A stretch of 64,000 bases of DNA. Source: Fistularia commersonii. Taxonomy: Eukaryota; Chordata; Actinopteri; Syngnathiformes; Fistulariidae. Where the stretch lies: NCBI GenBank assembly GCA_037954325.1, contig JBBMNZ010000001.1:22588258-22652257 (forward strand), written 5' to 3'. This document shows positions 23,776 through 37,480 of this stretch, piece after piece. Numbering within the stretch: the stretch's first letter is position 1; each line of letters opens with the position of its first letter. A program made the position numbers and the translations under genes. The notes below the pieces were generated by a model. The model made no database searches, was not told the origin of the DNA, and saw nothing but the letters and a program-made list of their open reading frames with translations.

Positions 23776-25414
23776 AATTGCTGTTTAGAAAAAAAGAAAA
23801 AAGAAAAGAAGAAGAGGGGAAAAAATGTGTTGAGGGGAAGGGAGAGAAAAAGGTTAGAATTATAGGGTGCAGAGAGCAAGGGCTGCTCGTACGGATGACA
23901 ATTCAATTAATTATTCCATACAGTATTTTCTATACCTTAAGGAGTGCAGACAGGCGTCCGACCCATTTTCAGGGCTTTGTCTTGTTGTCATCCTCAAAGC
24001 ATTAAGAGGCAGCAAACAGCATATTTATAGATATATTTTCAAAGCAAAGACCTCCATGATGTTAAATACGACGCCTAATTGAAAAGTTTGGACTGAACGA
24101 AGCAGAATACTTGACCAGTTTTGCTGTATACAGTATATCCTCTATTCCTTGGATTATAATTAATACACTGTTAGGGCTGCTCATATAAAAAGAGGCAAAT
24201 GCTTTAAAATAAATAAATAAATAAAATAATAATGATAATAATAATAATAAATAAACATTTTTATATCCTCTATATTTGAAATTCTGTTCTAATATATAGT
24301 TTTTTGGGGAGCATGAGAGATTTTTGTCTGATTTCAAAAGAAATTGAACGTATTGAGCAAAGAAAAAAATAGATTAATGAATAAATAAAAATGAAAGGCA
24401 TGTAAAAGTGTGAATCACAATTTTCTATATAGTATATTGGAAATTGAAAATATTGAGTTACATCATATTTCATATTTATTGGAGCCTATAGTCTTGCCCT
24501 AGTTTTGTTGAGTATCAGTACAGGGAGAATTAATTTCTAACTTCTGAAATAAGTACCAAAGGCTAGAAAAGAAAAACAAAACAAAACTGTAAAGTATTTC
24601 TAGGATGTATACACTTCCGACCAATGAAAAATAAATATATGAATAAATAGATAGATAAATAAATAAATAAATCGCACCCTCACCCATTAAGCAGTGCTTT
24701 GATTTGAAGTAAATCTACCAAATTGCAGACCCAAATGTTTGTTTAGGAGGAGATCAAGAATGTGGTGAAGACACGGAGTAATTTTGATTAATGCTGGTAA
24801 AAATGAGACTCACCACTTGAATATGCAAATGCCAAATCATAAAATAAAAAAAATAAATACAAAATAAAAAAAAAAATAATTAAAAAAGAAAAAAAAAAAA
24901 TCGGCATGCAAAACATGCTGTTATTTGCATACATTTTTGATTTCGGATCCCCCCCTCCACTCTGCTATTTAAATATGCAGTTAGAAATAGTCCGGTATTG
25001 CCTCTTGCGCTGTCACGCTGCAAACTCACACTGTCATCGGTGCTGATAGAACCCCTGCTTCAAAGGCAACGGAGAGGAGAATGAGCAAATATTTGAATTG
25101 CAAAAATACATCATCCTCTGAAGGGGGGTGAGGGTGGCGGGGGTGTTGAAGACAACTTTTTGGAGTTTAAGACAGCCCCCCCCCCAAGTCAGAGCGAGCG
25201 TACTCACTGCACACACAGCTAGAAAAAAATAAATAAAAGTCAACAGATTCAGAGTGTAAGCACTCTTCTGGTTAATTTACCATATCCAAATTTGTGTAAT
25301 GGGATATGACACATTTTAGAGGGGATTGAGGAGGGGAAAAAAAGAAAAAAAAACTTTAATTTGAGTCGAGAACCATAAAACGTTTAAGCTGCTCTTGTAT
25401 TTAACTTAAATCCA

Positions 25415-25600
25415 CAACACAAATCCAGGTCCCAGACAACCTGACATGGGTTTGATTACAGAATGAAGCGTAATTAGCTACTTAAGTTAGCCTCTGGAAG
25501 GCATTCGTCCAAGCGAGGTATTTTAGCAAATCTGAGGAGATCCTATAAAGAGATTCTCCGGGAACCTGTTTCCCTTCAGTACTGAGCTCAGACAGTTGGT
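25415..25600. promoter_or_regulatory. candidate regulatory block
   Basis: Unique sequence with GGGTTTGATTACAGAATG and GCGTAATTAGCTACTTAAG words and no simple repeat. Confidence 0.25.
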
Positions 25601-25974
25601 GCGCTCCAGGAGAGTTTTTTTGAGGACAGCTAGTGACTGAAATTAGGGAGGAAAACGGGCAGTAAATAATTTTTGCTCAGATCAATAGGCAGCGTATTTG
25701 CACACATGCTCTTCTCCATTTGATGCCGGGATAAATAGAGCATTTAAACCGTAGAGCTGTGAAACATGAGCACCCATAAATACCCCCATCTGAAAAAAGA
25801 ACCTTGCAATGCATGGTGGTGGGGGTGGGGGAGGTTGTCTCCTGAGCCTTTCTGACAGCAAATGTATATATTGCAGCTGAATAAGCAGTTCAAAAAACAA
25901 GAAGTGAGCATCTTGATTTCCAGAGTCCTGAAGATTTTTTTTTTAAACAATTAAAAAAAAACATTAAATCTATA

Positions 25975-26325
25975 TACATTCATTTATTCATTATCTTTCC
26001 TGCTGACCCTGCAATCAGGGTCGCAGTAGCCTATCCCAGCTGTTTTTGCATGAGACACAGGGTTCACCCTGGACTGGCTGCCAGTCGATCACAGGGCTGT
26101 GAATAGAGAAATACAACCATTCACAATTTTGTTCATACACCTGGGGTTTCCACTCACAATTTGGGGTCTCCAATGAACCCTCCTGGACCATGGGGGAACC
26201 TGGCGAAAATCCAAGACAAGGAGGGAGGCACAGAGACTCCCAACAAAAAGGCCCCCTCTGGAAATCCAACCAGGGACCTTCTTGCTGAGAAATGGAGGCA
26301 CTGCCACCTTGTATATATTCCAAAA
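25975..26325 (-). mobile_element. degenerate LINE tail, L2/Maui-like
   Basis: The plus strand contains words typical of a very common fish interspersed repeat: AATCAGGGTCGCAGTAGCC, TATCCCAGCTG, CACCCTGGACTGGCTGCCAG, CAACCATTCACAATTTTG and CAGGGACCTTCTTGCTGAG. The left end is an ATTCATTTATTCATT run, which reads as a TGAA-type tail on the other strand. That suggests the 3' end of an L2-clade element inserted in minus orientation. It is truncated, with many mismatches; no coding sequence remains. The family name is from memory, not a search. Confidence 0.65.
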
Positions 26326-27639
26326 AATAATTTTTTGATGCATTTTAATTGAAAATAATTTTGGAGAAGTGGCAGTTTTCTTGTGCAATTGTGCTATGAT
26401 TGTGTTAAGTAATTGTCTTTATGAAAAGAAAAAAAAAAATTATATATATATATATATATTTATTTATGTATAGATATTGAACTTTTACATTTTTATTAGA
26501 ATCTGTTCTGAATTCTACAAAATTAACAGATGACCCAAAATTGATGACAGGATCGGGAAAATCACTAATTTAAAAAAAAGGACACACTAGACCCCTGAAA
26601 TGCTCTACTCCTACGACGTAAATTGATCACATACATTTAGCATAATCCTGCAGACAGACATCGGTGAAAAGATAACCTCCAACATAGAGGTGATCAAGAA
26701 ACAACGCAAATCAAAATGGAAGAAAAATCTGCTTCTGGTGATAGTTGCGGCAGAGACGGAGGGGGTTCCAGCAAGTCAATCAGTCTTTTGAATATTAGGA
26801 CAAACAGACACACAGTTTGGAGGACTACATCCTGCTGCCTTGATTTTGCCTGGAATTTGGTCTGATCAGGCAGGGGTGGGGGTGGGGACCTGAACTTGTC
26901 AACTACCGAAATGAAGCAAAGACTTTGAGCCAATCATACGGTCAGGATTTGGAGGTGTTTGGGGGGCAGGTAGGGTAAAAAGGAACCGGGGTCAACCCCT
27001 TATGTCACACTTGGGGATTTTTGGTGGCTCTGATTCATTAGCTGTCAGGAAAACGCCTGAGAGAGAGCTCGGCGTTGGCCCGGTTTCGCACATGCACACA
27101 CACAGCAGTGCAGATGAAAATGGCTCTGAACGATCCACCCTGACGTTACTGGGAGAGACGAACCTGAGTTCAGTTCCAGTCAAAGGGTAAGCAGCGCGTC
27201 AGTGGAGAGCTAACCGCACCACCTCTCTCCCTGGATCGGGGCGTCCCATTTACACAGAGGGGGTACATTTACCCCGTCTCAGCCATTTTAGCATGTAGGT
27301 TAAGCCACTAGGTTACAGGCAGTAAGTTTACTAACCCAGTGTAGCATAGCAACATTACACTGGAGCAAAGAGGCTAATCCGGACATTTACTATTAAAAAA
27401 ATTCTATATTCATTGGAGCTGTTGCACTTGAAAACATATATCTGAGCTAAAACGTTGAATGAGGAAGTGATAATGAACCCTCTTTAGGTCAAAAAAAGGA
27501 GAGTAGTTGCCCTTTATAATGTAAACCCAAGTCCACTGAAAATAGAAGATCAAGTCTTTAATTATTCCTTTCTGATACAAACAGTGAACCTTGAGGTCAA
27601 CATCCCATCGGTCAAATAAAGCGGGGGGACCGTACTGCA

Positions 27640-28030
27640 CCCTTGGCCTCTGAGGGTCAGAAGTGAATTGATTTCAATTCTGCAGTCAATTCTCCACAGC
27701 GCACTGCTTATTGTAATATTTCTCCATCATGATTCAGTTCCACATTTAAACTGCAGGCTTGTTTTAGTCTTCTCTCCACACGCACACACACACACACAGT
27801 AGTACTACCCATAACCTCTCAAAGCGCACTGTCCAAATCACGCCTCCCACCGGGCCATACCTCCCGTGGCCTCCGCCTACATGTAGACAACTTGGAGACA
27901 GGTCTGAGCAGAAATCAAACTTGAATGATGGATAGCTTTACTGCACAATGACCTCTGTCACTGGGTTCTTGCCCTAAATCAATGCTAGTGATAAGGGCCC
28001 TGCGCCAGCACTCACCTTGGTATGTTCACT
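27640..28030. promoter_or_regulatory. candidate regulatory blocks either side of a short CA repeat
   Basis: Two unique stretches, 27640-27770 (GAATTGATTTCAATTC, a near palindrome, and CATCATGATTCAG) and 27880-28030 (AAATCAATGCTAGTGATAAG), separated by a short CA run at about 27780-27798. Confidence 0.25.
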
Positions 28031-31000
28031 AGCAGACCTTATCTGTGGCTCGGGGAAGTATGAGTAATAACTAAAGACAAGCCACGACAAAACCAAACTC
28101 CAACTTGTCAAACATAATTTATAATGTATATCCCTCCGACCCCCCGCTTCCTGCTGTTAAAACAGTAAATTTGAGGACCAAAGAGATTTGGGGCAGCGCT
28201 TCAAAGACGTCATGGGCTGATGGACGGATTTTGAGGGTATGTTGATTTTTCAACAGACACCGGGCGAGTTCATTCAAAGAATTCCGCAGTTTCTTAGCGA
28301 ACAAATCACTTATCGATAAATTTATCTCTCAGTTTCTGTTTGAGGTTTGTGTGAGGTGCTTTATGCGGAGTAGCTCGGTTTCGTACCTGTTGTCATTATG
28401 TAATACTTATTCTACTACAGTGAGGGCATTGGATATGCTCAATCCCATAATATTGTAAGAAAGTTACTCCTCGGGGCAGTTTTGTCTCTGAAAAGCTCAG
28501 CGGGCTTTTTCATAAGCCCCAAGAAATAACAACAACATCCCTCATTGCGGGAATGACGACTGCAAAGCCGTTGACGAAAAAGGTCGAATGTGAATTTAAA
28601 TGGACATTCGCGTAAATCAGAGTTCGAGACGTAAAACATAAGAGATGAAATTACAAACAGGATGTTTCAGGACGGGATGGGAAACTCTCTGGGAGATGAA
28701 CGCGCTGCGACGTTTTCGCTTCCCAAACCTGAATTGTTTTCCCAGGACCCGAGCAGAGGACATAAACATGGAGCTGGAAATGACACATGGCGGTCAGGCT
28801 TTGATTTAAAACTCCCGTCGTCCCGTTTATCACCAGCCATATGTTGGATTGATTTGCATATTTTTTGGACCCTTTCAGCTCAAGTCTGGTGTTTCATTTC
28901 TATCGGTAGCGTCGCACTTCGGAGGATACGGGGCTGCAAGCCTGCGCCGCGCTGGGGTTTCCCCTTCTCGTTGGTCATTCTTGAGCTTGACTGAATCACA
29001 GCAGCATTTTGGCATGATTTAAAATCCTAAATATGTGAAATTCCAGCTCAGAACGGCGCTGACTGTCTCGATCATTGATCATTATTAACTATTATTTAAT
29101 ATGTTGGCTTCTAAACAATTCTACCTGGTTGCTTACTATCAATATCAAAGTTTGAGGGAAACAAATGTTTTTTTGATCTCCTGAAGGTGACGACAATGCT
29201 CTTCCTACACAAGGAGAGGTTGGAGGCATTAAGGTGATTATTGCATTGAGAACATAAGGTCCTCTTGGTAGTTTCTCATTTGACGGTGTGTGAAGATTTG
29301 CATGTGTGTGTGAGTGAGAGAGAGAGCCTAGGGGGGAGTGAGCTCCTAGGCAGTCGCATCAAAATGGAGAGAAAGACCAAACATGACATCAAACGTCGCA
29401 ATTAGCTGACCCCCCTTTTTCCCTGGAGTCCCAGTTTGAAACGGCCCGCCTTTAAAAGCGTGATTAAAATATGTTTACTTTCTTACGCAGAATGGTATTT
29501 GACAAGGTTAGCAATATTTCAACTAACTGCAAAAACATTCCTGTGGCCGTAATCCTTTCTTTTTTTTTTCCACGGATTTGCAGGGGCGCAGGTAACCTCA
29601 GAGTGAGTTTCCCATGAACTCATTGCTACAATTTGAAAACAAACCAGTAGGGGAGGGAAAAAAAAAAAGAAAAGTATTGCTCGAGTGTGTTTCGTTTCAC
29701 TCGGGCATTTGAAGCGAAATGTTTTAGGATTCAGAGAATTCATCCCGCGTTCTAATTCCAACCACTTTTTTATTTTCCCGGAACCGTGAGCTCCGTGCTT
29801 AGCAGAGGGCTATGGGGCTGTCAGCAACTCCGGGGGGACGGAGCTCCTCCAACCGTTAAACCCCCTCATCGGCGCATTAGGAGCACATTGTCCCAAAAAA
29901 AAAAAAAAAACAAAACAAAAAAAACAGAACGCAGAAGTCCATGACAATAGACAATTTTTTTTTTTAAGAATGAGAGACAAATACGGCAATTTTGACAATA
30001 ATATGGATATGAGAAGACGAGGTAGACAGGATACAGTGGTGTCAGAGAGGGGCCTGCCTGAAAGTTACAGTTTGGTGGCAGGAGGGCAGACAGTGAAGGG
30101 GTCAGGCTGGAGTCCGGCCTGAGCTCCGCCGCAGCTGCGCTCAAATTAAAGTGGCACCTCGTATCACGGGCCTTTGGGCAGACAGCGACAGTTTCGCCCT
30201 TTCCTTTCTAGCCTGGGTGACACGCGGCTAGAAAGGCTCGGCCGTGATTGAAGAGACAGGTTTCCGGGTTTTAACACGAGGGGGAGATTCATGGTGAGAG
30301 CGCGCCACCCGATAGAGATAACACTCAAAATGAGGAATAGGTATTTCTGACAACTCTGTGGCAGACATTCAAAGCAGTCGACTCGGCGCGGAGTTTATAT
30401 TTCACTTGTTCAGAAATGGATTCCTCTGTTATCTCGCATCGGTCCGAGAGGAAAGGATTGAGTATCGGCCGTTTCAACTTCCCGCCCATGATGAAACATT
30501 ACATTGACACGGGATGGAGTTGGAATTTGGATCATATCCTTGCCCCGTTAACTCCTTAAGTGCTTGTCAGCGGCGTTCTTCTTTATGATGCTCATTTGAA
30601 AAGAAAGCGGCGGAATAACGCAGAGGGGAAAAGTCCCAACGACCGCATATTTGTTCGGTGGACTTTTAATAGGGGTTCAAACGCATTTTGTTTTCGAACC
30701 ATTTATTAGCCCGACAGAGCTCACGGAGACAAATCCGCTGACCTAATCTTGTACATTAACCCCCAGAATTGATGAGCGAAATCAGAAGGTCAGCACTTGG
30801 ACAGAGGCCCCTCATGTGTCTTTGATTACACACTCCCACCGAGGGAAAAGCAGGCAGAGATGTTTAAGCTATCAGGCAATCAGACCGCGGAAAAACGTGA
30901 AACTCAAACCAGAGACGGTAGAGGGTTGCCTGGGAAAGAAAAAAAAAAGATGGTGGTGGTGGGGGTGGTGAGGGGGAGGTGGGTCTTGACGAAGCTCTTT

Positions 31001-33654
31001 AACAAATGCCAGGCCAGTGAGGAACGACTCAGATGTGCTTGTATCTCATTCAGGGGTCCTTGCAGCAACATCCTGAAGTGGATTAGTATTGAAATATCCA
31101 GCAAAAGTTCGCAAAAACAAATACCTCCTCGTCTGAGCTTTAAATCCGCTTACAAAACGGCTGCCACGGTGCGCAATCGAAAAAAGGCTTTGCAAACATT
31201 CGAGCCATATATCAGCGGGCGAGGGATGAGGTCATCTGGAGAAAGAGCTTTTTTTTTTTTCCACAATTCTTCCTTAACAAATATTAAGAATGATGGGTTT
31301 AAATTCAAAACAGCGCCCCTTGCTTTTGATGCAATTCGTTGTGCAACAGCGTTTTACAGACGTGCCCTTCTAACACTTTGTTTGAATTTTTAAGTCTATT
31401 GACCGTCTTGTTTGGAAAGTGTCCCAAGGTTGGGGGCCTGGGGAGGGTCAGAATATCAAGGATTTTAAATCAGGCTCTTTCTATGGGCAATTCAAACAGC
31501 GCACACGCTGAGCCAATACCATGTAAAATATAGGTTATGCACTTGTGTTTCATTTTTATTCATATCTTTCTTTCGGCTCCTCATCCTTTGCATGGAAATC
31601 TATTTCGAACGATTTCGGGGTTTCAAGTCGGGCGGGGGGGGGGGGTAAAAGAAGACAAATAAATATCAGAGATAAACAGACAAACAAACAAAAAATCTGG
31701 AAAAAGGGACAAAATTACCACGGATGGGTTAAAACAAGGTTACGTGAGGGACAGCAGACCTATAAAAAGAAGCCCACAGTCTAGGTTATCTAGAAGAAAC
31801 CACTTATCACCAGCAACCAGCCCCACACGGTGACTGATGGGCCTCCACAGACCAGGAGTACCAGCACATTATCTGGTACACACAGAGCCGCTCTTTAAAC
31901 ACAAAGGCAGAAATATGAAGCATTGTTTCCTTGGCTCTCATTTGGAAAAAAAAAAAATACCCGTTTTGTTTTATGGTCTGCAAGCGAAAGAGTATTTACT
32001 GATTTTTATTTTTTTATTTTTTTTGCTAGCCAGAAAATACACTGAGCCATCCATCAGTGGCACCAGGACGTTCTGATTTTTGAAACAAAAGGTTGCTAAA
32101 ATTACAGCTTTAAAAGATAAGGAAAAAAAAATCTAAAAGGTGTGAAACGAAAAACCATTCTAGAATCGCAAGGATTGGGGCGGGGAAATACGTATTCGGG
32201 AGACCTTTGTACAATATCTATACATAAAAAAATTGTGATGCTGTCTTGAGCATTATAAATCGCCAAAAGGTGAAATAGGTCAAAACTGAGTTTTGCTGTT
32301 CTCTAAATTCTTGTGATAAAAGGTATCACTTACTTGACGATAACAATGGTCACAAATTCATATTAATAAATACATCTTAAAAAGTGCCCCCTTTTTTCTT
32401 ACCTCAATTTTCACCAGATTTCCAGCCTGGTAATTTATTTTTTTCTATTAGTTTTTTGGAAACCGTAACATATGTGTCTAGGGTGACGTTTTATGCCCAT
32501 TTCTTGCAGACAGGATGGCGATTTGTTGTCGCCTCAGTTGGGGCAGTTGCCGGCGATAAAGATAAAAAATCATATGAAAAAAAAAAAAAATTCATTATTA
32601 ACATGTCTTCTTTGGTCAATCAGAAATTATAGCATTTTTGTTGTTTCCCACCTTCTGTTCAGGAAATTAAATATTTTATATATATATATTTAATACAAAT
32701 TATATATTTTGAAAGAAAATATATTCTTTTATCTTTTTGATATTTAATAAATCCACATGATTAAGCAAAAAAACAGTGGTGTTGCAGCTTTGAGAGAACA
32801 TAAGCGTGTGTTTATAAATGTCGTACGTTCCATTTAAGCTTTTGTGATGGATTCAGGAAAAAGATAAAGGAAAATCTTCACATGAAAGCAAGCATATAAT
32901 TATCTTTCCATTTTGAGCCATCCCTATAAGTTATACATATGACATAGTAAGCACATGCATACACGCGTGTGCGTATCTGACACAAACACACACAGACACA
33001 CACACACACACACACACGCATATACACGACTCGCCTATCTTTACTTCTACAAAAATATAACTGTGAGTTTCAAGTGACGTTGGTTATAAACGTAGAACTG
33101 AGCGGCGTTTAAATTCTACCGTTGGAGGGTTTTACAAACCGCCATTCTAATCATAGCCCACTCTTCGCTGTGCATATGACAAATGCTGCTGACTGCTCCC
33201 TCGAATGAAACCCAGAGGGCCACTGTGGAGGGAAAAAAAAGAGAAGGTGAAAAAGGTGGGGAGGCTGAGAAAATGAGGGGAAAAAAAAACAAAAAAAACA
33301 AACGTGTCTTTGTAATTCTGACGATATATGTTGTGAAAGCTGACAAAAAACATGGACGTTCATCTTTTAAAAAGTTCTGTAGCGAAAAAACACGAGTTCA
33401 TGGACTTGACACACTTGCACCTCATTTCACTTGAGGCTTTCTTCTCCATCTCACAGTGTCACAGACAAGCAGGGAGACAGGAGGGTCGGAGGGAGGGGCG
33501 GGGGGGGGGGGGTATATTTCGCTGGGGTGCCGCTTTCTGTGCCACTCCTCCTTTATATACACAGCGGCCGTGTCAAAGCTGCTCTTGGACTCAGTGGTAA
33601 ATGACACATTTGGATAATGCACACATACAACCCTCCTCAAATAAATAGGAGACA

Positions 33655-34080
33655 TGGAGGCTTAAGCAGAGCTAAATCCCGAGGCTGCTGGAGACCTGAG
33701 AGTGTGGGATTACACCCCAGACGCCTTAAACAATGCACCCAAATGTGCATCCTTAAAAGCATGAAATCCTTGAAGCATCAGAGCTGACTTGTCATTTGCC
33801 ATTAATATTCCACGTTGCTTGTGCTTTGGGGGGGGGCAAGCGTCGCACTTCTGTGTGCCGAGGTGCCCCAAAACAAACACTCGCAAAGCCCTAAAGGAAC
33901 CGCCATTGTGGTAAGCTATTTTTCTAGCTGCGGACTATTCTATGAGAGGATGTCATAACAAAGGAAATAATAAAAGAGGCCACGTTCCTGCACCGCATGG
34001 GGTATCCATGAGTATAAATAAGAGGCAGGCAATGACACAGGCACTTGTGCTTTATCAGGAAAAACTGCTAATTGCGCTTA
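33655..34080. promoter_or_regulatory. candidate regulatory block
   Basis: Unique sequence broken by one G run (about 33829). It contains GCCATTAATATTCCACG, ATGTCATAACAAAGGAAATA (SOX/TCF-like ACAAAGG) and GTATAAATAAGAGGC. Confidence 0.28.
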
Positions 34081-34639
34081 AAAAACCCAGAGGAAATTAA
34101 GTTCTGGTGTGACACTAAAAGCTCACAGCCATAAACGACTACCTCATCCAAATTGCAATTGAGTACCCTGTACTTGGGAGCGGGGCTGGGCATTGTGGAG
34201 AGGCGAAAGTAACTATATAAATAAAACCACACAAGCAAAAACACAGCACTCAAAACACTATTTGCCCCTCACACAAAAAATGCCAATATGCATGACAGCA
34301 ATGAATATTTCAATTCCACCTTAATTCTAATGCAACAACCCTAATATTCTGACTAATATATCTGTACTGCAGACTGTTTGATCTGATTTATACAGAAGAG
34401 CTTAATAATACCTCACTGAATTTCTGCATGGTATTCAAAAAAAGTTTAGCGGAAAATTTATTTGAAAAAAAAAAAAAAAAAAAAGGGGGATTCTGTATTT
34501 AGCCAATAACATAAAATAACAAAAATATGTACAAAAAAAAATTGTAGTTGGTGGATACAGGCAATGTACTGAAATCTCAGCTGACAGAGGAATATTTTTT
34601 GCCCCCCCCCTTCTATGTCCACATCTACGGCTGGGAGAT

Positions 34640-34870
34640 GAGGTAAGGCATGGCAGGGCACAGGCCTTGGAGGTGTCACATTGTCACCCTGGAAGCGCCA
34701 GCACCTGTCCTCGGGGACGCCCTGTTATGTCAAGCCTCATTGGATCAGCGGCAGCCATGGCCTTTGGCCGCTCTCTCTCAGGTGACATCTCCTATCTTTC
34801 CTGGCTTTATGACGGCCCCGCCGCTGCTGATGCTTATATTACTCATATGCTACAATGGCATCAAACGGGA
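34640..34870. promoter_or_regulatory. candidate regulatory block
   Basis: GC-moderate unique block with GGTGTCACATTGTCACC, AGCACCTGTCC and CTCAGGTGACATC E-box-like words. A plus frame of 128 codons crosses it but has no recognisable domain or splice context. Confidence 0.22.
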
Positions 34871-35339
34871 GCGCAGAGAGAAAACAATTACTGTTTTCTG
34901 CACAATACAGTTACAATGAGAATTTTATTTAGACAGGAACCATACAGTTTAACATGGTGTCATTACACATATTGCAACTGTTGCAGTACAATGAGTATAA
35001 AGATATTGCTTGTTTTCCACCTCTTGTTACTAGTGGTTGTATTTTATTTTTAAGTAAAACATTTCAATCTTATTATGCTTTTAAAAAGGGGAAGTAAAGG
35101 CAAGTGCAACCTTCCCATCACTGTTTTGGAATAAAAAAAAATTATGGACACATCCATTAAAAGAAATAGGTTGAAGGCCCTCGGACTTAAAGGGGGATTG
35201 ATGTTATTTTTCAGCGAGAAAATCCACAGCGAAAGTCCAAGGTAAAGTTGGAAAGAAAGTGAGGAGAGAATTGAGACCTGCTCGTTAAATGCAGTTTTGC
35301 TTTCATTGTATCTATTACAAATGTTGCCACCAAAAGACA

Positions 35340-36150
35340 CACAGCCTTAAAACTATTTTAAGCCGCGATCATTACGTACTTTTGGAGCACTGGAGAACTT
35401 GGCCGGTAATAATGAGGTGGCGTCAATTATCCACACTGCAAAGCTGCATGACTTTCAATATTGTTAGAACAAAAGACCCTGATAAAATATAATACATCTG
35501 AGTGCCTTCAAGACTCAACAAATTTCCAAGTGGTCAAGACAGATGATGTATAATGGTAAACCCAAAAGTCTTAACCCCTGTTTCATATAAGGGAGAAATG
35601 AGGCATACTGTCCTATTATATTGCTATAAATCATTTTTTGTGGACGGCTGACAGCTTTTTATCAGATCTAACCTTTTCAAGCCTCCATTACGGGAGCTAA
35701 CATTTTCAACTCTGACACATTTGCAGTTTACGAATCTCACAGCTGATTTACTTTGGGGCGTGGGGGAAGCTGGCGGCCATGCTCATTTCCACACAGGCTG
35801 TCCATTGTGCTTGGGTTGGGTGGGCTGGGAGAGGGCGAAATGGGCTCGACAATAAGAACGAGCTCTGAATAAATTTATCTAACTCAACATTTAATCTTTT
35901 AATCTGCTGCACGAGGTTGTCGCCCACTGAAAGGCTATTTTGTGGAAATCAGTACAGTATATTCTGATTTGCTCTATTGATTCCTTCGCGGCGTACAACT
36001 GCTGCACGGAGGGCAATTAAGTTGCACTGAGATCCCTCATAATTAGACCAATTAATATCCAGTGGATTTTGTCAGAGGAGAGATGTTGTCAGACTTAATA
36101 ACAAGCAAAGCCAGACAATCAGGACACAAAAGGAAAGCCTTGTATCAATT
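35340..36150. promoter_or_regulatory. candidate regulatory cluster with MEIS/TGIF site
   Basis: About 800 bp of mostly unique sequence. TGACAGCT at 35649-35656 fits TGACAGST and is followed by TTTTTATCAGATC. Further on come TTTAATCTTTTAATCTGC, GAGGGCAATTAAGTTGC and AATTAGACCAATTAATATCC. No exon signals. Confidence 0.35.
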
Positions 36151-37079
36151 TAAACAGGTGCCCTTTGTAAGTGTTTTTTGTTCATTTCAGGCTTTTATAA
36201 ATGAGGATTTGTGCGTATGGCTGTGGTGTTGACGATTTGACAGATTTGATTTTTTTTTTTTCTTTCTTCCCCCCATGAGGCATAACATGCTCTATTTAAA
36301 AGAATGTATAAAAAAAAAAAAAAAAAGAGCTAATCACTGATGTATATACCCATCCATTCATCCTGATATGGCACATTTTGTCTTGTGCTACAGATACACA
36401 TTTTAGAAAGGACTCCACGAACTGACAGTAATGTATTCTGAGACTAAAGAGGCCACTGGAATGACTAGGATTTGTGATGGACCATGACAACATCCGTAAT
36501 CACCAATCCTGCGTTGGCAATGAAAATGCATTATAATTATTGGACTACACAAATAGGTATGGTGTCAGCAAATAAGGATTGTGGATTCCAAATAAAGTAT
36601 GTGATAAGCCAAATGAAGTGGACAAACAAGGTCAGAACTTCAGCAGATACTAGCAGGGAAACGAAGGGAACGTTGTCAAACGTAATTGATTTATATACAC
36701 AGCAATCAGAGAGGGGCAGTTGAGGTGGTAGCAGACTAGGGTCCATATTTCATTACATGCTGTGTTTAACCTTACCCACTTCTCCTAAAACACACAAGAG
36801 GCTCATTATGTGTTTAATATTCACCAGCAGGTGAATAATTTTTATGCAACTCTGATAGTTGGGCGAGATGGATAACTCAATTATCTGAGCATCCGTCAGA
36901 GCAGAGGGCTGACTGGCTCTGGAACGCCACCAGCGAAGATTGATGGCTCAAAGACACCAATAGCTGCCGCTTCGACATTTCATCCAGGCACGGGGCTCGA
37001 ACACGCCGTTTGATTCTGCACAGGACCATTTTTCCTCTCCATTTTTTCCCCCCCTTTTCCTTTTTTTCTTGGGAGCATT

Positions 37080-37480
37080 GTAGGTGAAGCATCATTACCC
37101 CTCACTCCACTGAAGAGGGGTTCATTATGGGGTTAGAGTGTTGGCAAGACTATTGTTTGGATGATAAATGCAGTTGGTGAGGGCTTTGGAGGGAAAATTA
37201 GTTATGTTTTTTTCTTTCCGTCTACAAAAACATGTCCCCGCTGCTCACTCTGTGCACTGCTTGAGGGCAAACCAAGAACAATTAAAACAAGCAAAGGGTA
37301 AAGCAGCTCAGTTAAAGCAAGGAGGGAATTTATGAAAAATAAGCTAATCACTGGTAATGTCAATCAGGGGCAATGGAGTAATTACAAATACTGCGGTGCA
37401 GTTCCAAGGGCAATCCTAGAGGAAACCTTTCAGGTTTGGAGTTCAGCATTGAAATCTGAGTTTGAGGAATGAAGGATTAG
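37080..37480. promoter_or_regulatory. candidate regulatory block
   Basis: Unique sequence with GTTCATTATGGGGTTAGAG, AAGAACAATTAAAACAAGC and ATGTCAATCAGGGGCAATG words (SOX-like ACAAT and PBX-like TCAATCA). Confidence 0.28.

Noticed and set aside
30797..31393. 198-codon plus-strand open frame in the 28-kb intron
   Set aside because: Composition and order show no known family, no splice context and a simple KKKK/VVVG section; taken as chance.
34667..35053. 128-codon plus-strand frame
   Set aside because: No recognisable domain, and the second half is hydrophobic AT-rich sequence; more likely a non-coding block.
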